A stretch of 64,000 nt of DNA from Poecilobothrus nobilitatus (Eukaryota > Arthropoda > Insecta > Diptera > Dolichopodidae). The position numbers and the translations under genes were made by a program. The stretch spans positions 6,200,001 to 6,264,000 of the forward strand of contig OX352774.1 in NCBI GenBank assembly GCA_947095535.1, written 5' to 3'. Under the pieces are notes generated by a model. The model was not told the DNA's origin, searched no databases, and worked only from the letters and a program-made list of their open reading frames with translations. Positions 39,013 to 53,000 of this stretch are shown piece by piece. Positions within the stretch are counted from its first letter, which is position 1. Each line of letters opens with the position of its first letter.

Positions 39013-39290
39013 TTATCTTAAAATTTTGAAAATATAGAAAATATTTCTCCATTGTTTTTTCCCCGTATTGTCTAACATTTTTTTGACGTTTAAATTGTTC
39101 ACCTTTAATTTTTTTCGACTTTTTCTTATTATGTTTGTGCTGTCACCAACGATATTATCGAAATTGACCACTGATGAGTTGGTAATGGTGACTAAATTTT
39201 TCAGCTCGTTTTGCAAAACTATAAATTCCATAAATGGACTGAAGTCAATGGGCCATAATAGTTCATTAATAAATGTATTGTATATTCATA
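39013..39290 (-). pseudogene. Possible coding relic of unknown family
   Basis: Unlike most frames here this minus-strand stretch has balanced residue use: FMEFIVLQNELKNLVTITNS, SVVNFDNIVGDS and NIIRKSRKKLKVNNLNVKKM, hydrophilic with alternating charges. The opposite strand is also open (39068-39304) but Phe/Leu-rich. I do not recognise a family. It could be a coiled-coil-like piece of a retroelement ORF1, or chance. Confidence 0.2.
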
Positions 39291-41196
39291 ATAATTTGCA
39301 GTGAAGTTCTAATGTTATAAGAATTATGTTCTGATATTCTCAAGTAAATTCTTTTTTATCTTTGGACGAATACAAGATTTTAATTTCATTGTATGTATTT
39401 GTTTTGAAAAATTGATTCGTAAACCTGAGTTTATACCAATCTTTAATCGATCACTAATTGATTCTGCATCATAGTTTGTCATTGACGACATAGCTTGTCT
39501 CTGTCGCTATGACAAGTTATAATGTCTCTGTCGCTGTTGCCTATAACATATAAATATAGACGACACAGTTTATCTCTGTTCTTTATAACTCACGATATAA
39601 AATTTAAAAGGATATAAAATAATGTTTGATTTCAAAATTTGAACTTTTTTTTTTACGTGGGTCAGTGGAAAGCTTCGAAAGCCACCTATGAAACTTTTTT
39701 AGATAGTGTGTGACTTTAACGCAGAAAAATTACGCCCTTTTGGAATTAAACTTTTGGATAGGTCCCTGTAAATGTAAAGCTTAGTTTCGAGAATGAGGAT
39801 ATGAAAAGTGTTTTTTGGGGAGGCTAGGGAAATTTGGGAAATTGGGAGTTGTGAAGGATATGGCAAAAAATTTGGGGGTAAACTTTTAAGAAAGATTTTA
39901 ACGTTCCTAATTTGATGCAAGATGTTAACGATATAAGAGAAGAGCTGGTAATTGAATTTTTGACCACTGATGTGTGGTTGTGTATTCCTGCGTTCAATTC
40001 CGAATTGTATTTCATTACAAATACAAAACCACATTTATTCACATTAAATTAATTGGTTTAATTTAATTAAACTCTTAATATGTACTAAATATTATATTAT
40101 TTAAATTAATATACAAAAACAGATGTATTGATATTTTTATAAGGTACTACTTATAACTAAAAGGACAATTCTAATAATTTTTTTTTTAAAATTGTTTTGA
40201 ATTCCATTCTGATTCTTAAATATTATGTACAATATTTATATGTGTAAGTATATAATATAATATATGATTACGTATGTTTGAATAAAATAAATCATAAAGA
40301 AGGAGGAAAGTGGCCCTAATAATTTATTTATGGTTGCACGAACATTAGGTAAATATAAATATAATATATATGTATATGCATATACTATATATCGTATATA
40401 AGAAAATTTGTTTTAATTAATTTTTAACATTTTTACATTATTACGAGGTTGGAATGAAAATTTTTCTTTAGCAATTTGATTTAATTTGCTTTGAAAGTTT
40501 TGTTTTTGTTATTTCTTTTTATAATATCCGCAATTTTATTTTTTTTTATAATATCCGCAACCAGCTAAATATATTTTATATAAATGATACAATAGTTTTT
40601 TTGTATTTTCCATAACAAAGTCATTTGAAAAGCCAGTTTTGTTACACTAATACAAAAATCATCTTCCACGCAAATGATGGTTAGATTCTGAAGAATGGAA
40701 GAATCTGAAAAATTTTAAGATACGAAAATGTACTGCCATGTAAGCCAAGGCAATATTTAGGTCATTATATGCTGCTTGAATCGAAATATAGTCAAGAATT
40801 TCGCAAATAACGATAGAGTAACAGATAAACAAAAGTAAGTGTAATTGAAAGAAAGTGTGGAGAAAAATATAAGTGCTGTCTGTATTTGTTGATAGTTATG
40901 TAATAACGTCCAGAACAAGCCTAAACAATGGGTAAAACCTGATTTAAGTGCACCAAAGAAGACCGAAATAGTTGTACAATGCATGCATAGTTTCAAAGAA
41001 AAATAATAACTGCAGCAAGTACGAGGCTTAATATGAATAAAGTAGCCTGAAATAACTAAGATCTAAAAAAACATGAAAATATTATGCTTTAATATTAGAC
41101 AAATAGAATAACAAATATTTACCGTATTTTCACTAAAAATTCTTCTCTTTTAAAATGATAATCAATCAGCTCATTGACAAGCAAAATAAAAAAAAA

Positions 41197-41234
41197 AGAT
41201 CTAGCATGTTTTTTCGAAAAGCAATGCTAGATCT
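41197..41234. repeat. Perfect 11-bp inverted repeat (hairpin)
   Basis: AGATCTAGCAT at 41197-41207 is perfectly complementary to ATGCTAGATCT at 41224-41234. The spacer itself contains TTTTCGAAAA. It could form a strong cruciform or RNA hairpin in otherwise unstructured DNA. Confidence 0.75.
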
Positions 41235-41909
41235 TGAAAAATCTTTCTTTGCTAAAGTGATTTTTATATAAGACACTGTCTAACAAGCATCAATTACATG
41301 TTCATTAGTAATAGTTCTAATCGATTGAGTTATAATTTACAGGCTTAAGTAGTTTTATAAATGCTACTTGGTGCTAATTTTATTAGGTCGATAAATAAAA
41401 TTAAAATTAGTTTAAACTATAGACTAATGTTAAATACATTCTTTCAACTCGCAATCTGAGGTTAGTTATGCAAACTTGCATTACTGATTCATGCTGGGAC
41501 CACAGTTGATTTTTATTCTCTCATAAACATTTTGATATGGAAAAGCTCAGACATAAAGTTGTCTCTTTTAACATTCACGAAATTGATTCAAAGCTCTCTT
41601 AATCTGTTCATTGGTGATTGGTGATATTTTGTAGAAGTAAGTTTTTCTCATCTTTTAAAAAGTTTTTCTCATCTTAAATTTTTCCGATTTTCTTCTCGAA
41701 TAATTTGATGCACAAAAAAAAATCCGCTTCTAGCCGACGTAATTTAAGAAAACTGTGAGTAATTAGATATTATCTAGCTTCATATAAAAAGGAAGACGAT
41801 AAAATTAATCTGTCGTTAATCACGTAATTATGTAAGGCGAGCTCAAAAAAAAAAAAATTTTAAATTTTAAATACAATTGAATCATATTGTATTGTTTTGA
41901 TTAAAGGCT

Positions 41910-42163
41910 TTTTCGAACCTATCGCACTAGAACTTCACAATAAATATTTGACACTTCTTCTATTAACTGTATTACTCTTTTGGGGTGAATATCTAGTGTA
42001 GTCGAGAGTATTCTAAAAATTTGACAGATAATTAAGTGCAGTCAGCTAATTTAGTGCGATATTTAGAATGCACTAAAAATGTTTCCTAGCTTTTCGGAAT
42101 TAATGCAATGCAATAAGTGCAATTAGCTATAGTATTTAATGCGAAGTACAATAGGTTCGGAAA
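41910..42163. mobile_element. Putative small MITE (~254 bp)
   Basis: The left end TTTTCGAACCTATCGCACT and the reverse complement of the right end (TTTCCGAACCTATTGTACT) match at 16 of 19 positions. Inside, AAGTGCA.T.AGCTA occurs twice (about 42034 and 42118) followed by TTAATGCGA- or TTAGTGCGA-like words, a subterminal repeat pattern. No target-site duplication was found and there is no coding sequence. Confidence 0.4.
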
Positions 42164-44409
42164 CGACTTAAGTCGAAGAAGAATAAAAAATTTTGTCAAA
42201 AAAAAAATAATTTGTTCGTATATTAATATCGAGAAATGTTCACTCTACCATCGTTTATACAATGTATTTATGTTTGTGCACGTTTAATTTTAATTTTTAG
42301 TTATGTATAGATAAAATAAATATAAACTTTTATATATGTATATATATATATACTTTTTTGTTTTTAAATTATTTAAATTATTATTAATTTAGTAAAATAA
42401 AGTAGTTTTTTAAAACTTTTTCAAATTTTGCAATATTTTTGTTTTTTCCTTTTTTTTTTTAAGAACTTTAAGAAATTGGCAAAATTTTGAATTTTTAAAA
42501 TTTGGAATAAATTAAAATTTTTTTTTATGTTTGTAAATTTTTCTGATTACATCAATTTGATATAAAAATATTTTTTTATATTATTTAAATTTATAACTAT
42601 TTATATAATATGATTGTATATATATATATATATTTATAAGGATATATGAAAAACCAAAATATGTTGAGGTTAAATATATTAATTTTTTTTTGTTTTTGTT
42701 TTCCTGTTTTTGTTGTTTTTCATTATCATGAATGAATGCATGTTTTACTTTAGGCACGTGAAATAAAAATAATTCTAGAGGTCTTATAAATAATTTGACA
42801 GGGTCTTAAATTGCTTACACTAATACCATATGGTTGGTTTGCGTGTTATAACGATAAAATCACTGAGATATTTGCACTTAAATATGTGACCTCATTTCAG
42901 AAAAAAGAAAAACAAAAAAAAAAAAAAACAAGAAAATAAAGTAAAACCGGGGAAAAACTAAAAAAAAAAAAAAAAAAATTATAGCCAAATGTCAATAAAT
43001 ATTTTGATGTATATAACTAGTATTGATTGTATTTTATATATCAATATTAAGTACAAATATTTTGTATTTTCATATATGTATATTAAATACGTATGTACTT
43101 AAATTAAAAAAAAAAAAAAAAAGGAAGAAAAAGAGCAGCAAAAAAATGTATGGAAGAGTATGAAAATACATTATTTTATGAAGGTGAGCAGTTGTAAATT
43201 CTCAAGGATAATATCGTCCGTATATTCATATCTATATATTAATTTATTTATGTATGTATTTCTGTATATTTTAATAAAAAAATGACTGTATGCGAATAAT
43301 ATTAATACAAATCAATATGGTTTTGGTTTAAACGATGGTTTTAAAAGTTAATTTTATATTACTTGTAAATCGATAGCAATTAAAAGATAATATGTAAATT
43401 ATGTGTACAAATTACAGTACAGTATTTAAAGATAAAAACAAGAATAATACATAATATACGGTGTGAAAATCATATAATTGTATGACTTGACTTAAATTAA
43501 TTTCAATTTTATCTATTAGTCTTAAAATAGATCTGCTTTTTTGATAATTATAAGTAATGTATGTTTTGTTTTTATTTATAATAACTCTAAATTTTAAAAA
43601 TGTTGAAATTTTTTTTCTTATAAGCATTGAAAAAAATTTTTTTAAAGCAAAATATTTGAAATTTTATACATATAAATTCGACATATAAATTTATACTTGA
43701 ATATTTTTCATACCACTTAATCCACTTAAAAGGAACATCTATGTTTATCTATGTCTTTAATTTTTTAAATCATTAATTTTGGAAAGGTTTTTTTTGTTAA
43801 GATCATCCGTTGATTCACTAACGAATCCGTTGATTTCGAACCGAACTTGATACTTGAGTTATAAATAAATAATTTTTGAATTATATTAAATTTTAAGATA
43901 TTTAGTTACTATAGATAAATTCGGTGTAACATATGTCAGTTTGGTAATCTAGAAATAATATTGGTTAATAATACTGGGTATCTTAGTAATTTAGAAATAA
44001 TACTAGGTTTTTTGTAACTTAACTTTTTAATGAAATAAAAAGAAATATCTTTCTGTTCTAATGTAGTTTTAATTTATCTTAAAAACGTTTTTTGAGAACT
44101 ATATTCCCCTCATCCTTAAGAATACTTAACTTTTTACAATAAGCATATAAGAATGAATTTAAATAAACGTAAAAAAGTAGATAACAACACTAAGAAAACT
44201 AAAGAAAAATTTTGTAGTGAGGATTTGTTCCTTCAAAAATAATCTTTATTTCATAAAAATATCTAAATTCGTATAGAATTCACTATTTTTTAAGTGAAAT
44301 GTTAAAATCGAATACTTTTGTATGCGGGGTTTTTAAAATTCATCATTTTTTTTCATATTGAAATATGAAAATTCAATTTTTTTTTAATGAAATTGGTATA
44401 TTTATGTAT
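42164..44409. other. A+T-rich non-coding block
   Basis: No gene seen. A runs at about 42910-42980 and 43105-43122, and (TA)n near 42617-42631. The frame at 43412-43627 on the minus strand is Ile/Asn/Tyr/Lys-rich and not called. Confidence 0.6.
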
Positions 44410-44520
44410 GTGTGGGCATTCTGTGAGTATTAATATAGTTGTATTCAAAATCTGAGTATTCCCCTTTTCCGGAATATTTTTATCCATATATATATGTATG
44501 TCTCTATGCGAGATTTTGAA
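44410..44520 (+). repeat. Single unit of the 10.8-kb minisatellite family
   Basis: GTATTCAAAATCTGAGTATT, then CCCTTTTCCGGAATATT and a trailing GCGAGATTTTG follow the word order of the units at 10842-11390. It leads directly into the short-period array at 44510-44667. Confidence 0.4.
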
Positions 44521-44667
44521 ATTTCGGGATTTTATTTTTCGAAAATTTTGTAATTTCGGAATTTAAATTTTGGAGACTTTGATTTTTGGAGATTTTGATT
44601 TTTGGAGTTTGATTTTTCGGGATTTTGTTTTCGGGATTTTGAATTTGGGATTTTGATTTTCGGGATT
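44510..44667 (+). repeat. Short-period minisatellite, TTTCGGGATTTTGA type
   Basis: About ten degenerate units of 13-19 bp built on TTT(C/T)GG(G/A)ATTTTGA fill the interval. The unit drifts from TTTCGGGATTTTAT on the left, through TTTTGGAGATTTTGA, to TTTTCGGGATTTTG on the right. Confidence 0.75.
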
Positions 44668-44947
44668 ACGTACCCAAAATTTTCAATATTTTTTATTCTT
44701 TTTTCTGTTATGTATTAGTTTTAGTTTTTGCTAGGAAAATTTTATTGTTGCAAACATTTACGGCTTTTATATTATGGTTTGTTGATGGTTTAAAATTATT
44801 TATGATTAAAATTTTTTATTTATGTAAAATTCTTATCTAAAGATTAAAATGTGTATACATTTTCTTGTATTCATTTGTATTCATTTGTAAATACTAAAAA
44901 AACTTTTTTTGAAACAATTTTAGTTTTCAAAATCATTTATCGTACTT

Positions 44948-45195
44948 CATTTGATGTTTGAAATTTCTACGGTGCAGAAATGGGTGCATGAAGCTTCCCT
45001 AGTGTTTCATTGGAATTGTTGAAAGAGAGATATTAAGTAGAACACGTGTCATTACCTATTTATTAAGAAGTTATAATACTTCAATATTTCGACTTATGTT
45101 AAGAAGACTAAATGTTTTTTTTAATAATAAGATCGTAAATTAGACGTAACACTCGATTTTAGATCTTTCTTCGCTTTTCGACTGCTGTATAATTT
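44948..45195 (-). pseudogene. LINE reverse-transcriptase C-terminal relic (26.9-kb family)
   Basis: Minus-strand pieces NRVLRLIYDL, then IGNDTCS, and in a shifted frame QQFQ.NTREASCTHFCTVEI, match QNRASRLIGDF, VGNDIGS and KQFQRNTREALSAHFYTVEI of the 26873-28130 copy in the same order. Stops and frame changes are numerous. Residues downstream of TVEI have decayed. Confidence 0.65.
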
Positions 45196-47031
45196 CTCCT
45201 TCAAATCGCAGAATTGGTACAGATTGATTTCTTTTGCAAAAGATCTGATAGTTTTGAATTTTAGAAATATTGAACTCAACTCTGTTTATTTAGTACTGTA
45301 TATGAAAGAAATAAATTCTCTTATTTTTAAATGTTCTTATTTTTGTGCGTAGAAAATTTTAGTTAATGAATCTTCTTAATTTCACTAGTTTATTAAAATA
45401 ATTTTTTATTACCTACTTAAAACTTAATTTTATTATTTAAATTTTCGAAATTATACTACTAAAAATTTTGTGTTATAATTAAAAGAGAATATCCTTTAAA
45501 ATTTAAAATAAAATTCGGTGAGAAAACCGAATATGGTAAGAAAACCATATGAACCATAGATTTTTTTTTCCTTACCACTCCTCGAAGGAGCATAAGGTAT
45601 CCAAAAGTTATTTATTATTCATATTTGACTAAGTTTCAGTATACAATTTAGAAACAGCAAATAGTATTAGGATTTCAATAAAAAGGAGGAGGGAAGAGGA
45701 TTTACTTACAAAGAGTACTTATAAGAGTTTTTGTTTGTTTTACGCCCAGGAAATCTCTAAACTGTAAAAAAGTTTGATATTTAGATTAGTGAAAAACAAC
45801 AATTTCAGTCATTTAAAAGAAGAAAAATGTTGTGTAGTTTTCCTTAAATTATGCAGATCCTCTTTAGTTGCTTCATTAGTTTCATCAAATATTTTTTTTG
45901 TTTTGAAAATAGAAAATCTCTTGTAATGGTGCAAATTGTTTTTTTATTTGTTTTAATGACTGATTGTTTTTTGAGTCACAAAATAATCTATAGTTTTTCA
46001 TGTAACATAAATTGAGCACTGTATTCCGGTTCCGGTTTCCGGAAAACAAACTTTCTGATACAAAACAATTATGTTGCATTTCCTTTTTCTAAATTAAAAC
46101 CAAAATCATTACAAATTTGTTTTTTAGTTATTTATTTTATATGGGAGCTTTCCTTGTTATTTCAGTACATGGTACACTTTCATCTTTTTATTTCTATCCC
46201 ATTTAATACTTTGTTGTTAATTCTCTTTCAAACTATTTAAATTAGTTAGAAAAATATCCTGATATTTAATTACATATATAATTCTGTAACGATCAAAAAC
46301 TGATAAAATCTGTAATTGAATGACATAGAAAAAACCATTGTATAATCAAAAAATATTTTCGACGATTAAAAAAGATAAAATTTGAAAATCTTAAAATTAG
46401 TTACGTGAATGACATTTTAATGTTAAAACAAAAATATTTGCTAAAAGTTGCTTTTTTTTTTTTTGTTATATTATTTCTAATGTAATTATTTTAATTTATT
46501 TATGATTTTAAATAGAAAAATAATAATTTACACCTAGATCTATGTTGTTTTGCTTTCATCACGTCATTTACAATTCATTGTTTCTAAAATTAAACTTTTA
46601 AAGAAAAAAAAAAAAAAAATGGAAAATAAAATAAAAAACTAATTTAAATCAATTTCTTTTTTTTTTTTTTTGTTAAATGAATATTTTAATTTTTCATCAA
46701 AATGAAAAACAGAACAAAAAATTACCATTTTTTTTTTGTTACCTGTATTTATACCTGTACTAATAATATTATATTCTACATCTCTATATCCTTACAATCA
46801 AATGTTTATAGCCCATTTTTTTTTTATTTTTATTATGAATATGTTATGAAAATTTCAAAAAAACAAAAAAAAAAGGATTTAGTTTTTTTTTATTTATTTA
46901 TTTTGTTTTTGTTTTTTTTTTCCCCCGTTGAAAGGATTATATTTTACTACCGGAAAAATTTGAAAACTTAATTTTCTTCTTATAATATATACCTATATTT
47001 ATTTCATAACATAACATAACATAACATAACA

Positions 47032-47066
<35 letters not shown>

Positions 47067-50000
47067 GCATGCTGTGTGCATGTTTTTTTTCTATCATTTC
47101 TTCTTCAGCAGTTTTTGTTCTAAATTCGTTAACCTTTTCAAGATAAAGATTACCTTTTGCGTCATAATTCTAATGTTTTTTTTTTTTTTTTTATATATAT
47201 AAGAAGTAGGTATTAACTGTCAGAATCTATGTACATTGCAGCTCATAGTTCTCTTAATTTAGATACCATTTACTAACAATGTATATTCAGTTATTTTTTT
47301 TTTTTTTTGGTTTACTTTCTATCATAAGCTTCTGACTTTTTCAATCTACAAAAAAAAAAAAACAAAGAAAACAAAAAAAAAAACGACAAACAAAAGAAAA
47401 CAGATCTTACAGCTTTTTGTTTAACAACATAAGTATGTTTACATTTTCTATTATGTGAGTGCGTATATAATTATATAATATATAAATTGATATATAAAAT
47501 ATGTATTTTTATATATTTTATATAACAGTTTCATTGTATATAACAGTTACATGTAGATTTAACAAGGATAACTGAAAAAATATTATTTTATTGCAAATTT
47601 TAATGGGAAATTTTTGCTAAAACATTTTTTGAATATAGAAATGTTTTTATATATTGAAATATGTGTGTGTACATATTGTATAATATTATAACTGTTATAA
47701 ATAAAAGCTTTTTTTTTTTTTTAATAATTTTTATCTGTTATTTAGAAATTGTATACAAATACTTGAAATTCTTATAAACAACTTTTTAAAAGGATTTTTT
47801 TTTTTTTTTTTTTTGTTATAAGAGAACTTGAGTGTTTGATTTTATGGTTTAAAGCATTTAAAGAGTACATAATATGCATGTCAAAAAGATAAATAGAAAA
47901 TAAATGCTATACGAAAAAGTAGATTTCACTACTGTCCACTAGATGTCTAAGAAATTGTTTATTTTATTTAATAAGCAATAATAATTGAAGATTAAATTTT
48001 GAAGTTATTTTATTTATAAGCAATTTCGGTACGTTTATAAATAGTGAGTAGAAAAAAATACTTGACGTTGATTTTAATTTTTAAAGTGGATTTTGAAAAA
48101 CTAGATTAAGTTGGTCTAGGTTAAACTTGAAAAAGTTACTTTATTTCTAATAATTTTAAATTTTTTATTTAAATTAAAAAACAAATTCTTCTATAACGTT
48201 TGCCAGCCATATGAAGATTTAAGACAACTTTTTTTTTTGTTTTGTAAAGTCAATGCTTCTATAAATTATTAAAACTAGAACCATTGTGTTGGTAAAATCA
48301 AAAAAATATTTTATTTTAAAATTTTTTTTTTCGTTAAAAGTATTTTTTCTTAGAAATAATGAAACTAATTATTTTTATTTGGTAAATTTTATTTTTATTG
48401 TTCCTTTTTGAAGCATGCTTAAAATTTATTGTAAACCATTAAATAAGAATCTTAAATATAATGGTGCTTATACATTATTCAATATAATTTAAAACAATAT
48501 TGAAAACAATGTAAATTTTCAATATTTTATTTAGTTAATCGCCGTGTTTTTCAACCATTTTAGCTGGTTGGTAAAATTTTTTTTTTTTTAAATTTATTTT
48601 GACGGGACTTTAATTGCTACCTGAATCTTTTAATGTGTATGATAAAGTTCACGTTGACGAATATGACGAATGACGTTTCTTGTCTTGTCCATTCATCTTG
48701 TCAATTCATGCGTATTCATCTTATCGTAAAAAAAGAATGACGGAAAAAGAATTTAAATATATTTCATACAAAATAATTAATTTCATTTTTAACAAGTGTT
48801 TTCTGTTATTTGTTACCGATAATTAAATGTAGACGACATTTTTTGAAGTGTAAAGAAATTTTTGTATCTATTGAAAGATGAAAGCACTTCATAACGATAC
48901 AAATAAAATAATGAGAATCTCGTTTTTGTCGCGAGATGAGAATGAGAATCGTCGTTTTGAATGCGCTCACCATACCTTCAATTCTGCTTAAAATGTCAAA
49001 ATATAAATTTTTTCATTTGTAATTTCAATTCGTTTTTGCAAAAAATTTCTTTGAAACATTCATTTAATATATAAAATTGAACATTTTTGTTTGGTGTACA
49101 GAAGGGTTGTGATTTCTTATAAGCTTAATTTTATCGTGTCCGTTGCATATATAAATGACAAAAATGAAATGACTCCACAAATTTAATTTCACATATATTC
49201 ACTTTTTGTAACAAATAAATGTGTATAATGGAAAAATCATTTATGGTGTCTCCCTTTTTTAGAGACTTGTCAAGTACCTGTCAGGGACAGTTTATCTCTA
49301 TATTTTACACATATGTATATGAATATTTATTGTAGACAAATAAAAGTATTTTTCGGCTCAGAAATTTTGATGGCGGCAAAAAGGGAGTTAACCAGAGAGA
49401 AATAAAAAAAATAAAACAAAAACAAAATAATGAAAAACAGAACAATTTGTAATTACAGTTTATATGCTCAAAAAATTTTTATTAAAAAACAAAACATTTT
49501 TTTTTTGCATTCATATTTTTTTTTTTTTATTTTGATTATGAGTCAATTTTTTTTTTTTTAGGTTTTTGTTTGTTGAAATTTACTTACATAAATTACATAG
49601 ATTAGATTTTTATTTATAATTAATATTTAATTTTTTTTTTGTTTTTTTGTTTTTTTGTTTCAGTTTCATTTTTATATTAAGTTTCAGTTTTTAGAGATTT
49701 TGCATTTGGCTTTTCGTTTTTATATTTTTATTTATTTTGATTTTTTTTAAAATATTTTTTTAATATTTATTAAATTTTCTGTTTTATTTATTTTGTTTTT
49801 TCTATTGGGATGAATTTTATAAATTATGTTCTTGTAACAGTTTATGATACTTTTTATTAAATGCGATTTTTTTTTTTCGTTAAATTTTGTATTAATTGTT
49901 TTTTTTTTTTCTTGTTTTTAGTATTTTAATGCTTATGAAGGTAAATTTGGTAAACGTTGATTGTAATTCTTGTAGGTAATTTATATATATTTAATTAAAT

Positions 50001-53000
50001 AATTTTTTGAATTTTTTTTTTTTTTTTGAATAATATTCTGTAATACTTTTGAACACTGAACATAAAATCAATTTATATTAATTATTAATAGTATACGTAT
50101 ACAATTAATAAATTGCAAATAAGAAATACTTAATATTTAATATATTTTAAAGCTCTGTTTAATATAATTAACCATTTTGTAGTCGTAAATTTAATAATAG
50201 TAAATAAGTAAGTAAAAGTATGTAGAAAATTAGTGTAGTTTAAAATAACAATAAATATTTATAACAAGATAATATTAATATAAAAGGCTCTGTCACTTCT
50301 AACCTGTCATAAATGACAGATCTTAAATAAACCTTTATTTTTATTTGATTAGAATTTTTCATTTCAAATTTAAGAAAAATATTAATTTGTTGTTTAATCA
50401 TTATTTTACCTTTTTTATTATTTAGAAAATTTATTTGTAAATATTTGAATATAAATTTATTTTTTCAAATATTTGAAAAAAAAATCACAATAGTAAAATG
50501 TAATCTGCAAAAGTTAAAAGAAATGTAATTTTTCAATGGTTTGTGTCTCCAATCAAACCAGTCAAGAAAAAGTCAAAAAGACTAATATTAAAAATAAAGA
50601 GAAATGAATTTACAGGAAATTGGAATTGATGGAAATTGATACAATAAAAAAATTGATATAGAAGCATAATAGCATTACATATACAGAACGGACTAAAAAT
50701 AGATGAATAGATATACAATATATTGCGAAAATTTTAGATATGTGTAATTATAATTGTCATAGAAAAATAGTAATAAAACATCCATGAAAGAAAAAAAAAT
50801 TACACACATACATTAATATATTAGCAGTAAATATTTGTTATTTTATATTAATTAAAGAAAATTTAAGTGAAGAGAATTAATTATAAAGGAAACATTTTAT
50901 TTAAAATATTATTTATTAATTAAAATTTATAAAAATAATATCTTACTTAAGATTCTGAAGATGTTTACGATTTGAATAGCAATAGAAATAAGAATTTTGT
51001 AAAAAATATTTTAAAAATACAAAAAGTTTTCGAAAAGTATAAGAAACAATAGTACATAGTTTAAAATTCAATATATTAATATTAAATTAAAAAAAAATTA
51101 AATAAATATTTAAATAAATAATAAATATGAAAAAATTTAAATATGAAATAAATACTGACAGAAAAAAAGTATAAACTTATTATTAATTTTTTTTTTTAAA
51201 TTTAATTATAATTTAAATATTAATTGGTTCAAAAAATATTAGAAAATATTTTCAATTATTATTTTTATTTTTATGAGTTTTCTTTTTTTTTATTTTAATT
51301 TATTAATAAAATAAAAATATTTTAAAAGTTTTCTAAAAATTTTTTTTTTTCAGGGTAGGTTAACATTTATGTATATTTTTTGTTTTTTTTGTTTTTTTTT
51401 TATAATATATTCAAGGATTAAGTAGATTTATGTATGTATATATATGATGGATGACGGAATTAATACTGAAAACGAAATTTATTAATTTTTTGTTTATTTT
51501 TAGCTTTTATTTTGGTTTTATTTTATTTTTTTTTACGTTTTTTATAAATTCCAGATAAATACTAATTTTTTAGTGTATATAATACTTTTATTCAATTTTT
51601 AAATGGTATTATTTTGAATTAATTAATAAAAATTAGACTTTAATAAAATATTAAATATAATAACAATTTATATATATAATTAATTAATAATTAAAATTAA
51701 ATATAAATATTTTTACAATATATTGATCATCTTTTTGTTGTATATTATTTGAAAAATTTCAAAAGAAAAAAAATAAATTAAATTAAAATTAAAATTTATA
51801 TTAATTAATATGTATTTATTATGCATTAAATATACTCTTAGATGTATATTACTTTTTAGAATTTCCTTTTTTAGTTTATAGGTGAGTGACTTAAGATAAT
51901 TTTATGTATGTTATTTCGTATATGAGAAATTAATTGAGATACATTTATGTTGAACCACTTTTGAACTGAAAAATAACGGAATACTTAAAAATTAATTTAG
52001 AAATATTTCATTGTAGGAGCTAAAGAAATATTTTGACAATATTTGTATTTACTTCGCTTTATACCAGATTTTCGAATACCAAAATTAATATAATAATAAT
52101 AATGTAAAAAATTACTTCAAGATACGATTAATAGATGTGACTTTAAAATTGTCGGTTACAGAAAGAACTTACAAATATTCAAATTTATTGAAAAAGTCCT
52201 TAAAAGCTTTGTGAAAATTCTAAAAAGTTTTAATGTTATATTAAAAGCAAGAAAAATTATCTTTCAGTGGAAGTAGCTTTTACGTATCATAATTTAATAC
52301 ATAAATATTAATAAAAATTAATAAATATTTTATTAATGCATAATATCTTTTATAATAGTATATGAAGTATTTTGATATCATTGTATGTTATTTTTAACAA
52401 TTTATTAAATTTAATATAAAATATTAAAGGTATATTTCAAAAAAAAAAAAAAAAAAATAAATAGATAAAAAATATTATGTAAGGAACATTTAAAAATAAA
52501 TTCAGCCGATTTTGATTATACGAGTAGTAAAACAATTTTTTTTTTTTATTTTATTAAACATAATTAAATATTTTAAAGTAGAAGGTGGTTAAAAGTATTT
52601 AATACTTTTTTTTTTTTTTTTTTTTTAATTTTAACTTATATTTTTTTATGTTGATATAAAAACTGAAACTCCATTTTTTTTTATTTTTAACATTTTCAAC
52701 TAACAGTAACATGTTTTATTATTTGTGTGTTTTTTTCTTTTCTATTTTAATTACAAAAAAATTCCATTTTGTTTTTTTTTTCTTTTTTTTTTTCAATTAT
52801 TATAATTAATAATTTAATTTAAGTATACTCTATATTTACATTGTTAATTTATTGTTATTATTATTTTATTCTTTTCAATTAATTATTTTTTCATTTTTAA
52901 AAATTTATTTATTTTATTTAATTTATTTTTTTTTTTAACTAAGAGAAAGTCTTACGTATAGGCAAATCCATGAAATTGATTAAAATATTAATTCAAATTA

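Larger units (their letters stand above)
36546..41909. other. A+T-rich non-coding block
   Basis: No confident gene. It contains (AT)n at about 38384-38412, long A runs near 38220 and 38560, a possible coding relic at 39013-39290, a 16-bp word (TTTATAATATCCGCAA) duplicated near 40520-40562, and a hairpin at 41197-41234. A word ending TTTGACTTTAACTACC...ATTAC.CC at about 37705-37740 recurs in changed form at 39705-39740. Frames at 37467-37715, 38621-39052, 39699-40034 and 40757-40996 have no recognisable domain. Confidence 0.5.
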
